Source of the DNA: Oscillospiraceae bacterium | GTDB lineage: Bacteria > Bacillota > Clostridia > Oscillospirales > Acutalibacteraceae | Reading direction: 5' to 3' | NCBI GenBank assembly: GCA_022650455.1 | Contig: JALCPO010000004.1 | Location: 1-64,000 of the forward strand | Length of the DNA: 64,000 bases | Shown: positions 18,809 to 28,467 of the stretch, one piece after another | Layout of the letters: each line of letters opens with the position of its first letter | How positions within the stretch are numbered: the stretch's first letter is position 1 | Made by a program: the position numbers and the translations under genes | The notes under the pieces: generated by a model | Told to the model about the DNA's origin: nothing | What the model saw: the letters and a program-made list of their open reading frames with translations, nothing else | The model's database searches: none

Positions 18809-20316
18809 TCATTCCCCCGCATGCTTGATGCCCAGAATCTCAAGCTCTTTTTCGTTCAGGCCCACGCCGCGCAGCATCAGGCGGTTGCCGCGGAGCGCCT
18901 CGATGGAGTTGATGCCCATGCCGCCCATCATTTCCATGATCTCATGCCGCCACGCGGAAACGAGGTTGACCAGCCGTCTGGAGCCGATGTCCGGGTTCAG
19001 GCGCTTCACCAGGTCGGGCCGCTGCGTGGCGATGCCCCAGTTGCACTTGCCGTTCTGGCAGGTGCGGCACAGGTGGCAGCCGAGCGCGAGCAGCGCGGCG
19101 GTTCCGATGTACACGGCGTCCGCCCCGAGGGCGACGGCCTTGACCACGTCCGCCGAGCTGCGAATGCTTCCGCCGACGACCAGCGACACGTTATTGCGGA
19201 TTTTCTCCTGCCGCAGGCGCTCGTCGACCGCCGCAAGGGCCAGCTCGATCGGGATGCCGACGTTGTCGCGGATGCGGGTCGGGGCCGCGCCGGTCCCGCC
19301 GCGGAACCCGTCGATGGCGATGATGTCCGCGCCGCTGCGCGCGATGCCGCTGGCGATGGCCGCCACATTGTGCACCGCGGCGATCTTAACGATGACCGGT
19401 TTGGTGTAGTTAGTGGCCTCTTTCAGCGAATAAACCAGCTGGCGCAGGTCCTCGATGGAATAAATATCATGGTGCGGCGCCGGAGAAATGGCGTCGCTTC
19501 CCTCCGGGATCATGCGGGTGCGGGAAACGTCGCCGACAATTTTCGCCCCCGGAAGATGCCCGCCGATGCCCGGCTTGGCGCCCTGGCCGATCTTGATCTC
19601 GATGGCCGCGCCGGCTTCGAGGTATTTCTGGTGGACGCCGAACCTCCCGGAAGCCACCTGAACGATGGTGTTGGGCCCGTACTTGTAAAAGTCCTCGTGC
19701 AGGCCGCCCTCGCCGGTGTTGTAGTACGTGCCGAGCTCACGGGCCGCGCGGGCCAGGCTTTCGTGCGCGTTGTAGCTGATGGAGCCGTAGCTCATGGCCG
19801 AAAACATGATGGGGACTTCCAGCCGGAGCTGCGGCGGAAGGTTATCCGTTTTGATCTGCCCGTCCGGCGTGCGTTCGAGCCGGTCCGGCTTTTTGCCGAG
19901 GAACGTCCGCGTCTCCATCGGTTCGCGCAGCGGGTCGATGGACGGGTTCGTCACCTGCGAGGCGTTGATCAGCATTTTGTCCCAGTAAACGGGGTAATTC
20001 TTCGGGTTGCCCATGGAAGAAAGCAGCATGCCGCCGGTCTCCGCCTGGCGGTAAATCTCCCCGATGGTTTCATTGGTCCACTGCCCGTTGATGCGGAACG
20101 TGTCCGGATTCTTGACGATCTTCAGCGCGTGCGTCGGGCAGAGTGCGACGCAGCGGTGGCAGTTGACGCATTTGGATTCGTCGCTTTTCATCGTTCCGGC
20201 GTCCGGGTCGTAGGAATGGACCTCGTTGGCGCACTGCCGCTCGCACACGCGGCACGCGATGCACCGCTGCGGGTCGCGGACGACCTCGTACTCCGGGACG
20301 TTATAGTTGATTCCCA
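18809..20316 (-). CDS. FMN-binding glutamate synthase domain protein with N-terminal ferredoxin domain
   Basis: CIACRVCERQCANEV, CVNCHRCVALCP, then GTGAAPTRIRDNVGIPIELAL and ALGCHLCRTCQNGKCNWGIATQRPDL; start MGINYNVPEYE. Confidence 0.93.
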
Positions 20317-21411
20317 TTACACTTGAACCCCCTTGTTCAGCGTGACGATAACCGGTTCCCCGCCCTGCGGCGACCACAGCCGGTCAAGGTCCGGCTGGAC
20401 AGCGCGGATGGCGCACTCCTCGCTCGCCACATAGACGGTGTCGCCCTTTTCGCCGACCACCATGCTGCGCAGCTTGCACCGGTCGTTCAGGGCCATCATG
20501 CCGCCGGTGTAGCCCAGCAGGATGGAGAACGGTCCCGTGATGAGAAGGCTGGAATAAATGTTCCGCAGGTAGGTGTAACGCCTGCGCTCTTCCTCCGGCA
20601 TGGCTTCGATCTGGCTCCAGAACGGAGCCGCGATGACGTCGGCGACCTCCTTCAGGCTCAGGTGCTGCCTGCGGTTCAGGTAATCGATGATATAGGTGAT
20701 AACCTCGGTGTCGGTCAGCAGCGTGCAGTTGTACCCGAACATCTCGATGAAGCGTCGGTTCGCGTCGTAAGAGGAAATCTCTCCGTTATGTACAATGGAG
20801 TAGTCCAACAGCGCAAACGGATGGGCGCCGCCCCACCAGCCCGGCGTGTTCGTCGGGTAACGGCCGTGGGCCGTCCAGCAGTAGCCCTCGTACTCTTCCA
20901 GCCGGTAGAACCGGCCCACGTCTTCCGGAAAGCCGACCGCCTTGAAAACGCCCATGTTCTTGCCGCTGCTGAACACATACGCCCCGCGCACCTGCGTGTT
21001 TACCTTCATGACGAAGCGGGCGACGAACTCGCGCTCGTCCAGCCCCGTGTCTTCCAGCTGTTTGGCATACGGCAGGCCGAAATAGCGCCAGACGGCCGGC
21101 TCGTCGGTGATCTGCGGAACCTTGCGGGTCGGTATTTTTTCGGAAACGGAGATATCGAAGCAGGACGAGATAATACGCTCGCATTCCTCTTTTGCGCGGA
21201 CGCTGTCGAAGAACACGTGAAACGCGTAAAGGTCTTTCTGTTTTGGGTAGATCCCGTAGGCCGCGAAGCCGCCGCCCAGCCCGTTGGAACGGTCGTGCAT
21301 CGGCGCAATGGAGCGGACGACGGCGTCACCGCTGAATTTTTTGCCGCTGCGCGAAAAAATCCCTGAGATTGCGCAACCGGATGGGATGCGCATTTGTCCT
21401 TCATACTGCAT
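20317..21411 (-). CDS. glutamine amidotransferase subunit of glutamate synthase
   Basis: GCAISGIFS, AHGRYPTNTPGWWGGAHPFALLDYSIVHNGEISSYDANRRF; start MQYEGQMRIPSGC. Confidence 0.88.
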   Translation of the reverse strand: MQYEGQMRIPSGCAISGIFSRSGKKFSGDAVVRSIAPMHDRSNGLGGGFAAYGIYPKQKDLYAFHVFFDSVRAKEECERIISSCFDISVSEKIPTRKVPQITDEPAVWRYFGLPYAKQLEDTGLDEREFVARFVMKVNTQVRGAYVFSSGKNMGVFKAVGFPEDVGRFYRLEEYEGYCWTAHGRYPTNTPGWWGGAHPFALLDYSIVHNGEISSYDANRRFIEMFGYNCTLLTDTEVITYIIDYLNRRQHLSLKEVADVIAAPFWSQIEAMPEEERRRYTYLRNIYSSLLITGPFSILLGYTGGMMALNDRCKLRSMVVGEKGDTVYVASEECAIRAVQPDLDRLWSPQGGEPVIVTLNKGVQV

Positions 21412-21704
21412 AAAATGACAGGCCTCCCTGCAAGCTTGTAACTTTTGAGCGGTCATACCGGCGTCAAAAACGCCGTCTGAAAATCGGCCGGCCGTCCCGC
21501 TTATCTTAAGATCATAAGTTTTTTGAAGCGTTACTTGCTTTTATATGTTTTTTTATCATATAATGTTTATCAATTAAAGTCAATACCTTTTGCATAATTT
21601 TAGCAGAGCGATTGCAATATTGTGAAGAAAAGATAGAAATTGAACCGCCGCAGCGGGCAAAATGCAGTAGAGCGCTTAATTTATTGCAATTTTTGCTTCT
21701 GCTC

Positions 21705-21733
21705 TTGACAATGTTAAATTTTCGCTCTATAAT
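21705..21733 (+). promoter_or_regulatory. Perfect-consensus sigma-A promoter for glnN (TTGACA-17-TATAAT)
   Basis: ttgacaatgttaaattttcgctctataat. Confidence 0.85.
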
Positions 21734-21748
21734 GTAAAACATACAGCA

Positions 21749-21790
21749 AAGATGTTGTAAGGTGGGCGAAGTCCGCCTTATGGCATCTTT
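21749..21790 (+). promoter_or_regulatory. Leader hairpin of glnN followed by TTTTATTTTT
   Basis: AAGATG-ttg-TAAGGTGG...CCGCCTTA-tgg-CATCTTTTATTTTT. Confidence 0.55.
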
Positions 21791-21827
21791 TATTTTTATG
21801 TAATTTATATAGGGAGTGAATTTTCAG

Positions 21828-23915
21828 ATGAGCAATGTTCCTGAAATGTTCGGCAGCTTGGTATTTAACGACACCGTGATGAAAGAACGGCTGCCGAAGG
21901 CGACTTACAAGGCTTTGAGAGAAACGCGGGAACGCGGCAAGGCGCTGGACCCGAAGGTTGCGGATGTGGTTGCAAACACCATGAAGGAATGGGCTCTGGA
22001 AAAGGGCGCAACCCATTTCACCCATTGGTTCCAGCCCATGACGGGAATTACCGCCGAGAAGCACGACAGTTTCATTACCCCGGTGGACGGCGAAAAAGTC
22101 ATCATGGAGTTTTCCGGCAAAGAGCTCATCAAGGGCGAGCCGGACGCTTCCAGCTTCCCTTCGGGCGGGCTGCGCGCGACTTTTGAAGCCCGCGGCTACA
22201 CCGCGTGGGACCCGACCAGCGACGCTTTCATCAAAGGCAATTCTCTGTGCATCCCCACCGCGTTCTGCTCCTACGGCGGCGAAGCGCTCGACAAAAAGAC
22301 CCCTCTGCTCCGCTCCATGGACGCCATCAGCAAACAGGCCCTCAGGATCCTGAAGCTGTTCGGAAACACCAAGGCGAAGCGCGTAATTACGACCGTCGGC
22401 CCCGAGCAGGAATATTTCCTGATCGACAAGGCCATGTACGGGCAGAGGAAAGACCTCGTTTACACCGGCCGCACCCTGTTCGGCGCAAAACCGCCGAAGG
22501 GCCAGGAAATGGAAGACCATTATTTCGGGGTCATCAAGCCCCGCGTCGCCTCGTTCATGCAGGACCTGAACAAGGAGCTCTGGAAGCTCGGCATCCTCGC
22601 CAAGACTGAGCACAACGAGGTCGCCCCGTCCCAGCACGAGCTTGCCCCCATCTTCGCCACCAGCAACGTTGCAACCGACCACAACCAGCTGGTCATGGAA
22701 ATCATGAAGAAGGTCGCCACAAAGCACGGCCTGACCTGCCTGCTGCACGAAAAGCCCTTCGACGGCATCAACGGCAGCGGCAAGCACAACAACTGGAGTC
22801 TTTCGACCGACGCCGGCGAAAACCTGCTTGAGCCCGGCGAATCCCCGAGCCAGAACGCCCAGTTTCTCCTGTTCCTCGCCGCCGTCATCAAAGCGGTCGA
22901 CGAGCACCAGGACCTGCTCCGCATCTCCGTCGCAAGCGCGGGCAACGACCACCGCCTGGGCGCCAACGAGGCCCCGCCGGCAATCATCTCCGTCTTTCTC
23001 GGCGACGAGCTCACCGACGTTCTGGCTTCCATTGAAAGCGGCAAGCCGTGCGTGCAGAAAGACCGGGTCTTTATGGAAATCGGCAGCGACATTCTCCCCC
23101 GTTTTCCGAAGGACACCACGGACCGCAACCGCACCTCGCCGTTCGCTTTCACCGGCAACAAGTTCGAGTTCCGCAGCGTGGGCTCCACCGCTTCCCTTGC
23201 CTGCCCGAACATGATGCTGAACACCATCGTGGCCGACGAGCTTTCGCAGTTTGCCGATATTCTGGAAAACGCGAAGGATTTCAAGGGAGCGCTCAACAAG
23301 ATCGTGAAGGACACCATCCGCGACCACAAGCGCATCATTTTCAACGGCAACAACTATGCCCCGGAATGGGTCGAGGAAGCGAAAAAGCGCGGCCTGCTGA
23401 ACCTTAGGAGCACGGTGGACGCCATGCCGAATTACATCACCGGCGAAAATGTCGCCCTGTTCAAAAAGCACGGCGTTCTTTCCAAAACGGAAGTCTACGC
23501 GCGCTACGACATCGAGCTGGAAAACTACTACAAACAAATCCATATTGAAGCGCTCACCATGCTGGACATGATCAAGAAAGACATTCTTCCGGCCGCCGCA
23601 TCCTACATGAAGGAGCTCGGCGAGACCGCCGCGCAGAAGAAACAGCTCGGCATCGGCGCGGGCTTCGAGGAAGACCTGCTGAAGAAAATCGCCGGCCATT
23701 CCGACAAGCTTTACGCGGAGATGGAAAAGCTGGAAAGCGACGTCGACAACGCCCCGCAGTCCGGCGATACTCTGGAAATTGCAAAATACTACCGCAGCAC
23801 CGTGTTTGCGCAGATGGCGGAGACCCGCAAGCCCGCAGACGAGATCGAGTCGCTCGTCGGCTCCAAATACTGGCCGTACCCGACCTACGGCGAGCTGCTT
23901 TTCAGCGTCGTCTGA
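21828..23915 (+). CDS. glnN: type III glutamine synthetase
   Basis: About 695 aa; [67 protein letters not shown]. Confidence 0.95.
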   Translation: MSNVPEMFGSLVFNDTVMKERLPKATYKALRETRERGKALDPKVADVVANTMKEWALEKGATHFTHWFQPMTGITAEKHDSFITPVDGEKVIMEFSGKELIKGEPDASSFPSGGLRATFEARGYTAWDPTSDAFIKGNSLCIPTAFCSYGGEALDKKTPLLRSMDAISKQALRILKLFGNTKAKRVITTVGPEQEYFLIDKAMYGQRKDLVYTGRTLFGAKPPKGQEMEDHYFGVIKPRVASFMQDLNKELWKLGILAKTEHNEVAPSQHELAPIFATSNVATDHNQLVMEIMKKVATKHGLTCLLHEKPFDGINGSGKHNNWSLSTDAGENLLEPGESPSQNAQFLLFLAAVIKAVDEHQDLLRISVASAGNDHRLGANEAPPAIISVFLGDELTDVLASIESGKPCVQKDRVFMEIGSDILPRFPKDTTDRNRTSPFAFTGNKFEFRSVGSTASLACPNMMLNTIVADELSQFADILENAKDFKGALNKIVKDTIRDHKRIIFNGNNYAPEWVEEAKKRGLLNLRSTVDAMPNYITGENVALFKKHGVLSKTEVYARYDIELENYYKQIHIEALTMLDMIKKDILPAAASYMKELGETAAQKKQLGIGAGFEEDLLKKIAGHSDKLYAEMEKLESDVDNAPQSGDTLEIAKYYRSTVFAQMAETRKPADEIESLVGSKYWPYPTYGELLFSVV

Positions 23916-23965
23916 CCGGTTTTCAAGCACTGGATTACAAGATTTTTTCATATCTTCCTATATAA

Positions 23966-24004
23966 AAGGGAAAGCGGTTCGCCTCACGGCGGCCGCTTTC
24001 CCTT
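23966..24004 (+). terminator. Terminator downstream of glnN
   Basis: AAGGGAAAGCGG...CCGCTTTCCCTT. Confidence 0.75.
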
Positions 24005-24037
24005 ATCTATCTCGCCGTCATGGGGACGTCCGGACAG

Positions 24038-24070
24038 CAAAAAGCCCGCCTGCACGGCGGGCTTTTTGCC
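24038..24070 (-). terminator. Terminator downstream of rnpB
   Basis: AAAAAGCCCGCCGTGCAGGCGGGCTTTTT on the minus strand. Confidence 0.85.
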
Positions 24071-24074
24071 AAAT

Positions 24075-24426
24075 ATGCGACCAGGTCTGTAAGCCGAGTT
24101 CTGTCTTGAACAGCCATCTATCTTGGCCGGATGTTGCCATCGCGGCTCAGTGCCACCTTCTCGGGACGCGCCGGGCCGGCGCATCATGTCCCTCTGCGGT
24201 GTTGCTCCGAATAGGGTTTGCAGAGCCGCGCGGTCTCCCGCGCGCTGGTGGGCTCTTACCCCGCCTTTCCACCCTTGCCGCAAAAAGCGGCGGTATCTCT
24301 CTGTTGCACTTTCCCTGGGGTCGCCCCCGGCGGCCGTTAGCCGTTATTCCGCCCTGTGGAGCTCGGACTTTCCTCGGGCGCGCGCTTTCGCGCTGCGTCC
24401 GCGGCTGCCCGGCCTGCTCGCACTGT
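24075..24426 (-). ncRNA. rnpB: RNase P RNA (bacterial class A)
   Basis: Minus strand contains CGAGGAAAGTCCGAGCTCCACAGGGCGG, CAGGGAAAGTGCAACAGAGAG, AAGGGTGGAAAGG, GGTAAGAGCCCACCAG, and 3' GACAGAACTCGGCTTACAG; ends approximate. Confidence 0.96.
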
Positions 24427-24514
24427 AAAAGATATTGTAATAAAATTTTTTTCAAAAGTCAAGCGACGCGGGGAATATGGGACATGTTGGATGTAGGATT
24501 ACAATAGATATGGG

Positions 24515-24640
24515 ACAGAAGAGGGGGCGGACTTCTCCGATGATATCCGGATACCGTTTTTGCAGGGCAAAAAGCTGTTCTTTGAAATACGCGCCCATCT
24601 TCACTCCATTTTCCAGCGCGCCATCATGGAGCAGTACACC
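24515..24640 (-). pseudogene. Fragment of an ArgD-type (acetylornithine/class III) aminotransferase
   Basis: LLHDGALENGVKMGAYFKEQLFALQKRYPDIIGEVR matches the C-terminal third of ArgD-type proteins; flanks unrelated; no full-length frame. Confidence 0.6.
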
Positions 24641-25117
24641 CAGCATTGCGAGAATCGCCGCGTAAAGCATGTTTTCACGCATCGGCAGCGAAAACCCGCA
24701 TGGCCTCCTGCGGGAGGCACTCGCTCACAGAAGTGCTCCGTTTGGCGAGGTAAAGCCTGCTGCGGCGCTCCAGAAACGCCACGCCCCCTTCCGAGCAGGA
24801 TGGTAATGCTGAGGGGTTGCTTCTTTGCGCCACGATGCCGTTGAGATCCGCGACGACGGCGCAAAATACATTCCTTTTCAAGCATGGGGAAACCCCCGGT
24901 GTGCCACGTTGCTAGCGAAGCGACCGACGCATTTGCCACGGGAAAGCCTCATCATAAATCAAGACCACGCGTTGAACGCGCGGTATGCACAAGTCCTGAA
25001 AGGGCATGTTACTGGCAAGCGCACTGAAATAGGCCGCCAATCGCATTATTTTTACAGTCTGAGTTTCCCATCGTTGGTGGGAAGCCTTTTTTGTGCCCGC
25101 GGGACGAGAGCCCGGCC

Positions 25118-26221
25118 TTACCCGGAGCGGGAACGCACGCGATCCTTTCTCATCTGAAGCATATCGACGAATGCTTCCAGGCGGGTGATATAGCCCGTTT
25201 CCGCTGTCATCTCGTCGAGGATCAGCGTCATGATCGGCACATTGTTTTGAAGCTGCACTTCATTCAGAACCGACTTTGCCGTAATTTCCGGCATGCAGGT
25301 AAAAGGGTAAATCTGTATGATTCCGTCGATCCCGTCACGGCACATCAGTTCCGCATTTCCGATCGTGTAGATGCCGTGCCCCCCGATGTAGTCGGTATGC
25401 ATATAATTTTGCGCCGCCCGCACCGCTTTGTCTTTCGGCTTGATCGGAAGGATGGCGCTTATGAAATGCCTGCGGATCCATTCGCTTGTGCTCATGGTAT
25501 TGACCGCGAGCGCCCCCATATTTCCAAGCTTCTTTTCCAGCTCAAGGTTTGTGAAGGGATCGCTGCAAAGAAAAATTTCACCGATGATACCAATCTTAAC
25601 AGGGTCTGCGGCACCGTTTGCGGGGACATGGGCAAGGCGGTCTTTGGTTTCCCGGATGAGGCGGCGGGTTTGTGAAAAGCCTTTCGCGGCTTTTGCCCTT
25701 TGCTCAAACCGCCGTATCGCAAGATCGGCATCGCCCCTGCGGCATTCCCGGCAGCGCACGCCGCATGCTTCGGAGTAGAGGTCATCCACCGCAAAGATTG
25801 TTTTCACGGCGCTGGAAACCGCCGAAAAAAGGCGGGCCCGGCTGATGCCGCCCGGTAAAAGAGGCTCCAGTTTATTTCGGATCTCGCCGTAAGTCAGATC
25901 CCGAAAATTCAGATTAATATAATGGAACCGATAACCCATATCGTGGAGAATATTTTGCAGGAGATCGCCGTAGTGGCTCAGCCTGCACTGTCCGCGGCTG
26001 TTTCCGAAAAGGATGGTGTCGGCGCCGTGATTTAATCCTTGAATCAGGTCTCCCAAAACTTTTTTAAAGGGCAGGCACATGAACTCGGGAGAATTCGCAA
26101 TGCCAAGCTCGAAGGATTCCCGGCTGCCCGTGGGCGGAACGTAATAATCCACCTGCAAAGTATCCAGCAACGCTTTCAGCGCAATATACGTGTTCCCCAT
26201 ATGAGGAAATGTCAGCTTCAT
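25118..26221 (-). CDS. 2-hydroxyacyl-CoA dehydratase/activase-associated protein (HgdB/DUF2229-like), distal half
   Basis: MKLTFPHMGNTYIALKALLDTLQVDYYVPP, EFMCLPFKKVLGDLIQGLNHGADTILFGNSRGQCRLSHYGDL, IYPFTCMPEITAKSVL; translationally coupled to the preceding ORF. Confidence 0.8.
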   Translation of the reverse strand: MKLTFPHMGNTYIALKALLDTLQVDYYVPPTGSRESFELGIANSPEFMCLPFKKVLGDLIQGLNHGADTILFGNSRGQCRLSHYGDLLQNILHDMGYRFHYINLNFRDLTYGEIRNKLEPLLPGGISRARLFSAVSSAVKTIFAVDDLYSEACGVRCRECRRGDADLAIRRFEQRAKAAKGFSQTRRLIRETKDRLAHVPANGAADPVKIGIIGEIFLCSDPFTNLELEKKLGNMGALAVNTMSTSEWIRRHFISAILPIKPKDKAVRAAQNYMHTDYIGGHGIYTIGNAELMCRDGIDGIIQIYPFTCMPEITAKSVLNEVQLQNNVPIMTLILDEMTAETGYITRLEAFVDMLQMRKDRVRSRSG

Positions 26222-27192
26222 ACAATTTTTTCCCTTCGTATGCTTTCGGTGTTCGGCAGCATGTCTAAAAACGCTTCGATGCGGGTGTCGAAGCCCGCTT
26301 CTCCGGAATGCTCATCGATGGTGATCTTTAAAAAAGGAATTCTCCGTCCGTTCCGGATTTTATGCTCGATGATTTCCAGGACAAGGGAATCGATTCCGCA
26401 GGCAAACGACGAAAGATAGACCATCCCGGCAAGCTCCGGCAGATTCACAAGCGCCTGCGCGCCGCCTAACATGTCGAGGCCCGTTTCAAAAAAGCTGTCG
26501 CTTAAAAACGGAGCCACATTCTTTCTGCGAACGGATCGCCTCACATCGTAGGGCGTCATAACACGATACCCCGCATCCTGAAGTTTGCCGATTAAGTTCA
26601 TGCTGAGCAGCCTGTCAAAAATCATATAGGGATGTCCGAGGACCGCAAGAACCGGTGCACCCGGTTCATAAGAGCAGGAACGGTTCGGTGAAACTTCCGC
26701 GGCCAACCCGGGTTTTACGATGCTGTCGAAAGCATCCCGGACTGTTTTTGGGGAACGGCCGAGTTCTCCGGCAAGAAGATCAAGGCTTTTTTGCGTCTTT
26801 TTCGAATCCCGATTAAAATCGATATCGATTTCAAGAAATTTTGTTTTATTGTTTAGACTAATCCGCACTTCGTCCGGCAATCCGCAAAATTTAGGGCAGG
26901 ACTTCTCGTGGGAACAGACGCTGGAATACCGCGGGATAAAAATACAGTCCGCTTTTCCGCAGAGGCTTGCCGCGTGGCCGGTAAACGCCTTCACCGGCAG
27001 GCAGGTTTCATTGCAGCACAGCTCGATGCCGGAATTCATAATACGTTTTGTGGTGTGCCCGGAACAGACAGCATGACACCCCAGGCTCTCGAAAAATTTC
27101 TTCCATAACTGCTTTTGTTCAAAAATCATCAGGCCTTCCGGAATTCCGATCACCTTTAATTTTGAAGGCTCTGCGCCGTGATGGGATTTCAT
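26218..27192 (-). CDS. DUF2229-like acyl-CoA dehydratase activase-related protein
   Basis: GIPEGLMIFEQKQLWKKFFESLGCH, ELCCNETCLPVKAFTGH, FIPRYSSVCSHEKSCPKFCGLPD, YLSSFACGIDSLVLEII; ATGA overlap with the activase. Confidence 0.82.
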   Translation of the reverse strand: MKSHHGAEPSKLKVIGIPEGLMIFEQKQLWKKFFESLGCHAVCSGHTTKRIMNSGIELCCNETCLPVKAFTGHAASLCGKADCIFIPRYSSVCSHEKSCPKFCGLPDEVRISLNNKTKFLEIDIDFNRDSKKTQKSLDLLAGELGRSPKTVRDAFDSIVKPGLAAEVSPNRSCSYEPGAPVLAVLGHPYMIFDRLLSMNLIGKLQDAGYRVMTPYDVRRSVRRKNVAPFLSDSFFETGLDMLGGAQALVNLPELAGMVYLSSFACGIDSLVLEIIEHKIRNGRRIPFLKITIDEHSGEAGFDTRIEAFLDMLPNTESIRREKIV

Positions 27193-28190
27193 GATGCGGT
27201 TCCCTCCTTTACGGCGGTTGCCGAAGCTGCGTTCTGCCCGCTCCATTTTCCGCAGCGGTCTCCCCAGCGGGCCATGACCGTGTCATTTTCCCGGACTTCG
27301 ATCACTTCGCAGTGATTCTCGCAGCCTTTGCACTCGATGCTGCGTGTCCGAAAGGTATGATACGCATGACTAAAGCCGTGAAACGAAGTCTGTTTTCCGG
27401 TCCTTTGGTAATTTTGGCGCGCAAGAAGCGCCGCGCCATACGCTCCCATAACGTCATAATATTGTGGAATGATTACGCTCTCTCCCAGCATTCTCTCAAA
27501 CGCCGCCACGATCCCGACATTTGCGGCAACGCCCCCTTGAAACATGATCGGCCCATCGATCTCCTTGCATTTGGCAAGGTTGCTCAAATAATTGCGTACC
27601 AACGCTTCGCATAAACCCGCGATAATGTCTTCCTCGCCATACCCCATCTGCTGCTTGTGGATCATGTCGGACTCCGCGAAAACGGCGCATCTGCCTGCGA
27701 TCCGCGTTGGGTTTTTGGAACGCAGCGCATATTCCCCGAAACGTTCGATCGGGATGCCGAGGCGTTCCGCCTGCCTGTCGAGGAAGGAGCCCGTGCCGGC
27801 GGCACAGACCGTATTCATCGCAAAATCCGTGACGACTCCGTCTTTCAGGAAAATTATTTTTGAATCCTGCCCGCCAATCTCCAGAATCGTACGCACTTCG
27901 GGCATGATTTTCCGGGATGCGGCCGCGTGTGCGGTAATCTCGTTCTTCACGATATCGGCGCCTACGATGACGCCGGCAAGCTGACGCCCGCTTCCGGTTG
28001 TGCCGACTCCCGCAATGGAAATGCCGCCGAATTCCTGTTGGAATTTTTTCATGCTTTCCGTCAGGACATAAATCGGGTCCCCTCTGGTCCGTAAATACAA
28101 TTTGGAAAGGATTTTCTCCTTTTCGTCCATGATCACAAGATCCGTACTGACAGAACCAACATCGATTCCTAAAAAATACTCGCTCATCAT
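27189..28190 (-). CDS. acyl-CoA dehydratase activase (BadF/BcrD/HgdC ATPase family)
   Basis: FLGIDVGSVSTDLVIMD, GTTGSGRQLAG, EIGGQDSKIIFL, VCAAGTGSFLDRQAERLGI. Confidence 0.93.
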   Translation of the reverse strand: MMSEYFLGIDVGSVSTDLVIMDEKEKILSKLYLRTRGDPIYVLTESMKKFQQEFGGISIAGVGTTGSGRQLAGVIVGADIVKNEITAHAAASRKIMPEVRTILEIGGQDSKIIFLKDGVVTDFAMNTVCAAGTGSFLDRQAERLGIPIERFGEYALRSKNPTRIAGRCAVFAESDMIHKQQMGYGEEDIIAGLCEALVRNYLSNLAKCKEIDGPIMFQGGVAANVGIVAAFERMLGESVIIPQYYDVMGAYGAALLARQNYQRTGKQTSFHGFSHAYHTFRTRSIECKGCENHCEVIEVRENDTVMARWGDRCGKWSGQNAASATAVKEGTAS

Positions 28191-28426
28191 ACGTTCCTCT
28201 TTCTGCAAACGGAACTCCTCAAATTCGAAAATAATCCATTAATTTATTTATTCACAATATTGGGATCGGTTATACAACATTTACGAATCAAAGTTCAGCA
28301 GAAATGGGAAGGCCCCTGGTTTTCACCCCGCAGAGGCACAAAAGAAGCTCCCCGCCACATATGGGAAGCTTTCTTCGGCAGGTTTTACCAACCGGCCCAT
28401 TCCGCGTGCGCGGCCGGGGCAAAACG

Positions 28427-28457
28427 CGGCCCCCGGGCTTTGACACCGGGGGCCGCA
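28427..28457 (-). terminator. Terminator downstream of the sugar ABC operon
   Basis: GCGGCCCCCGGTGTCAAAGCCCGGGGGCCGC on the minus strand. Confidence 0.7.
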
Positions 28458-28467
28458 CAAAAGCCTT

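Noticed and set aside
21714-23951. 745-aa minus-strand ORF antisense to glnN
   Set aside because: Shadow ORF from GC-rich codon bias; the plus strand encodes a clear glutamine synthetase III and the antisense product has no recognisable domain.
24825-25157. Short plus-strand ORFs downstream of rnpB
   Set aside because: Overlapping frames with no coding character or start signals; treated as non-coding/degenerate.
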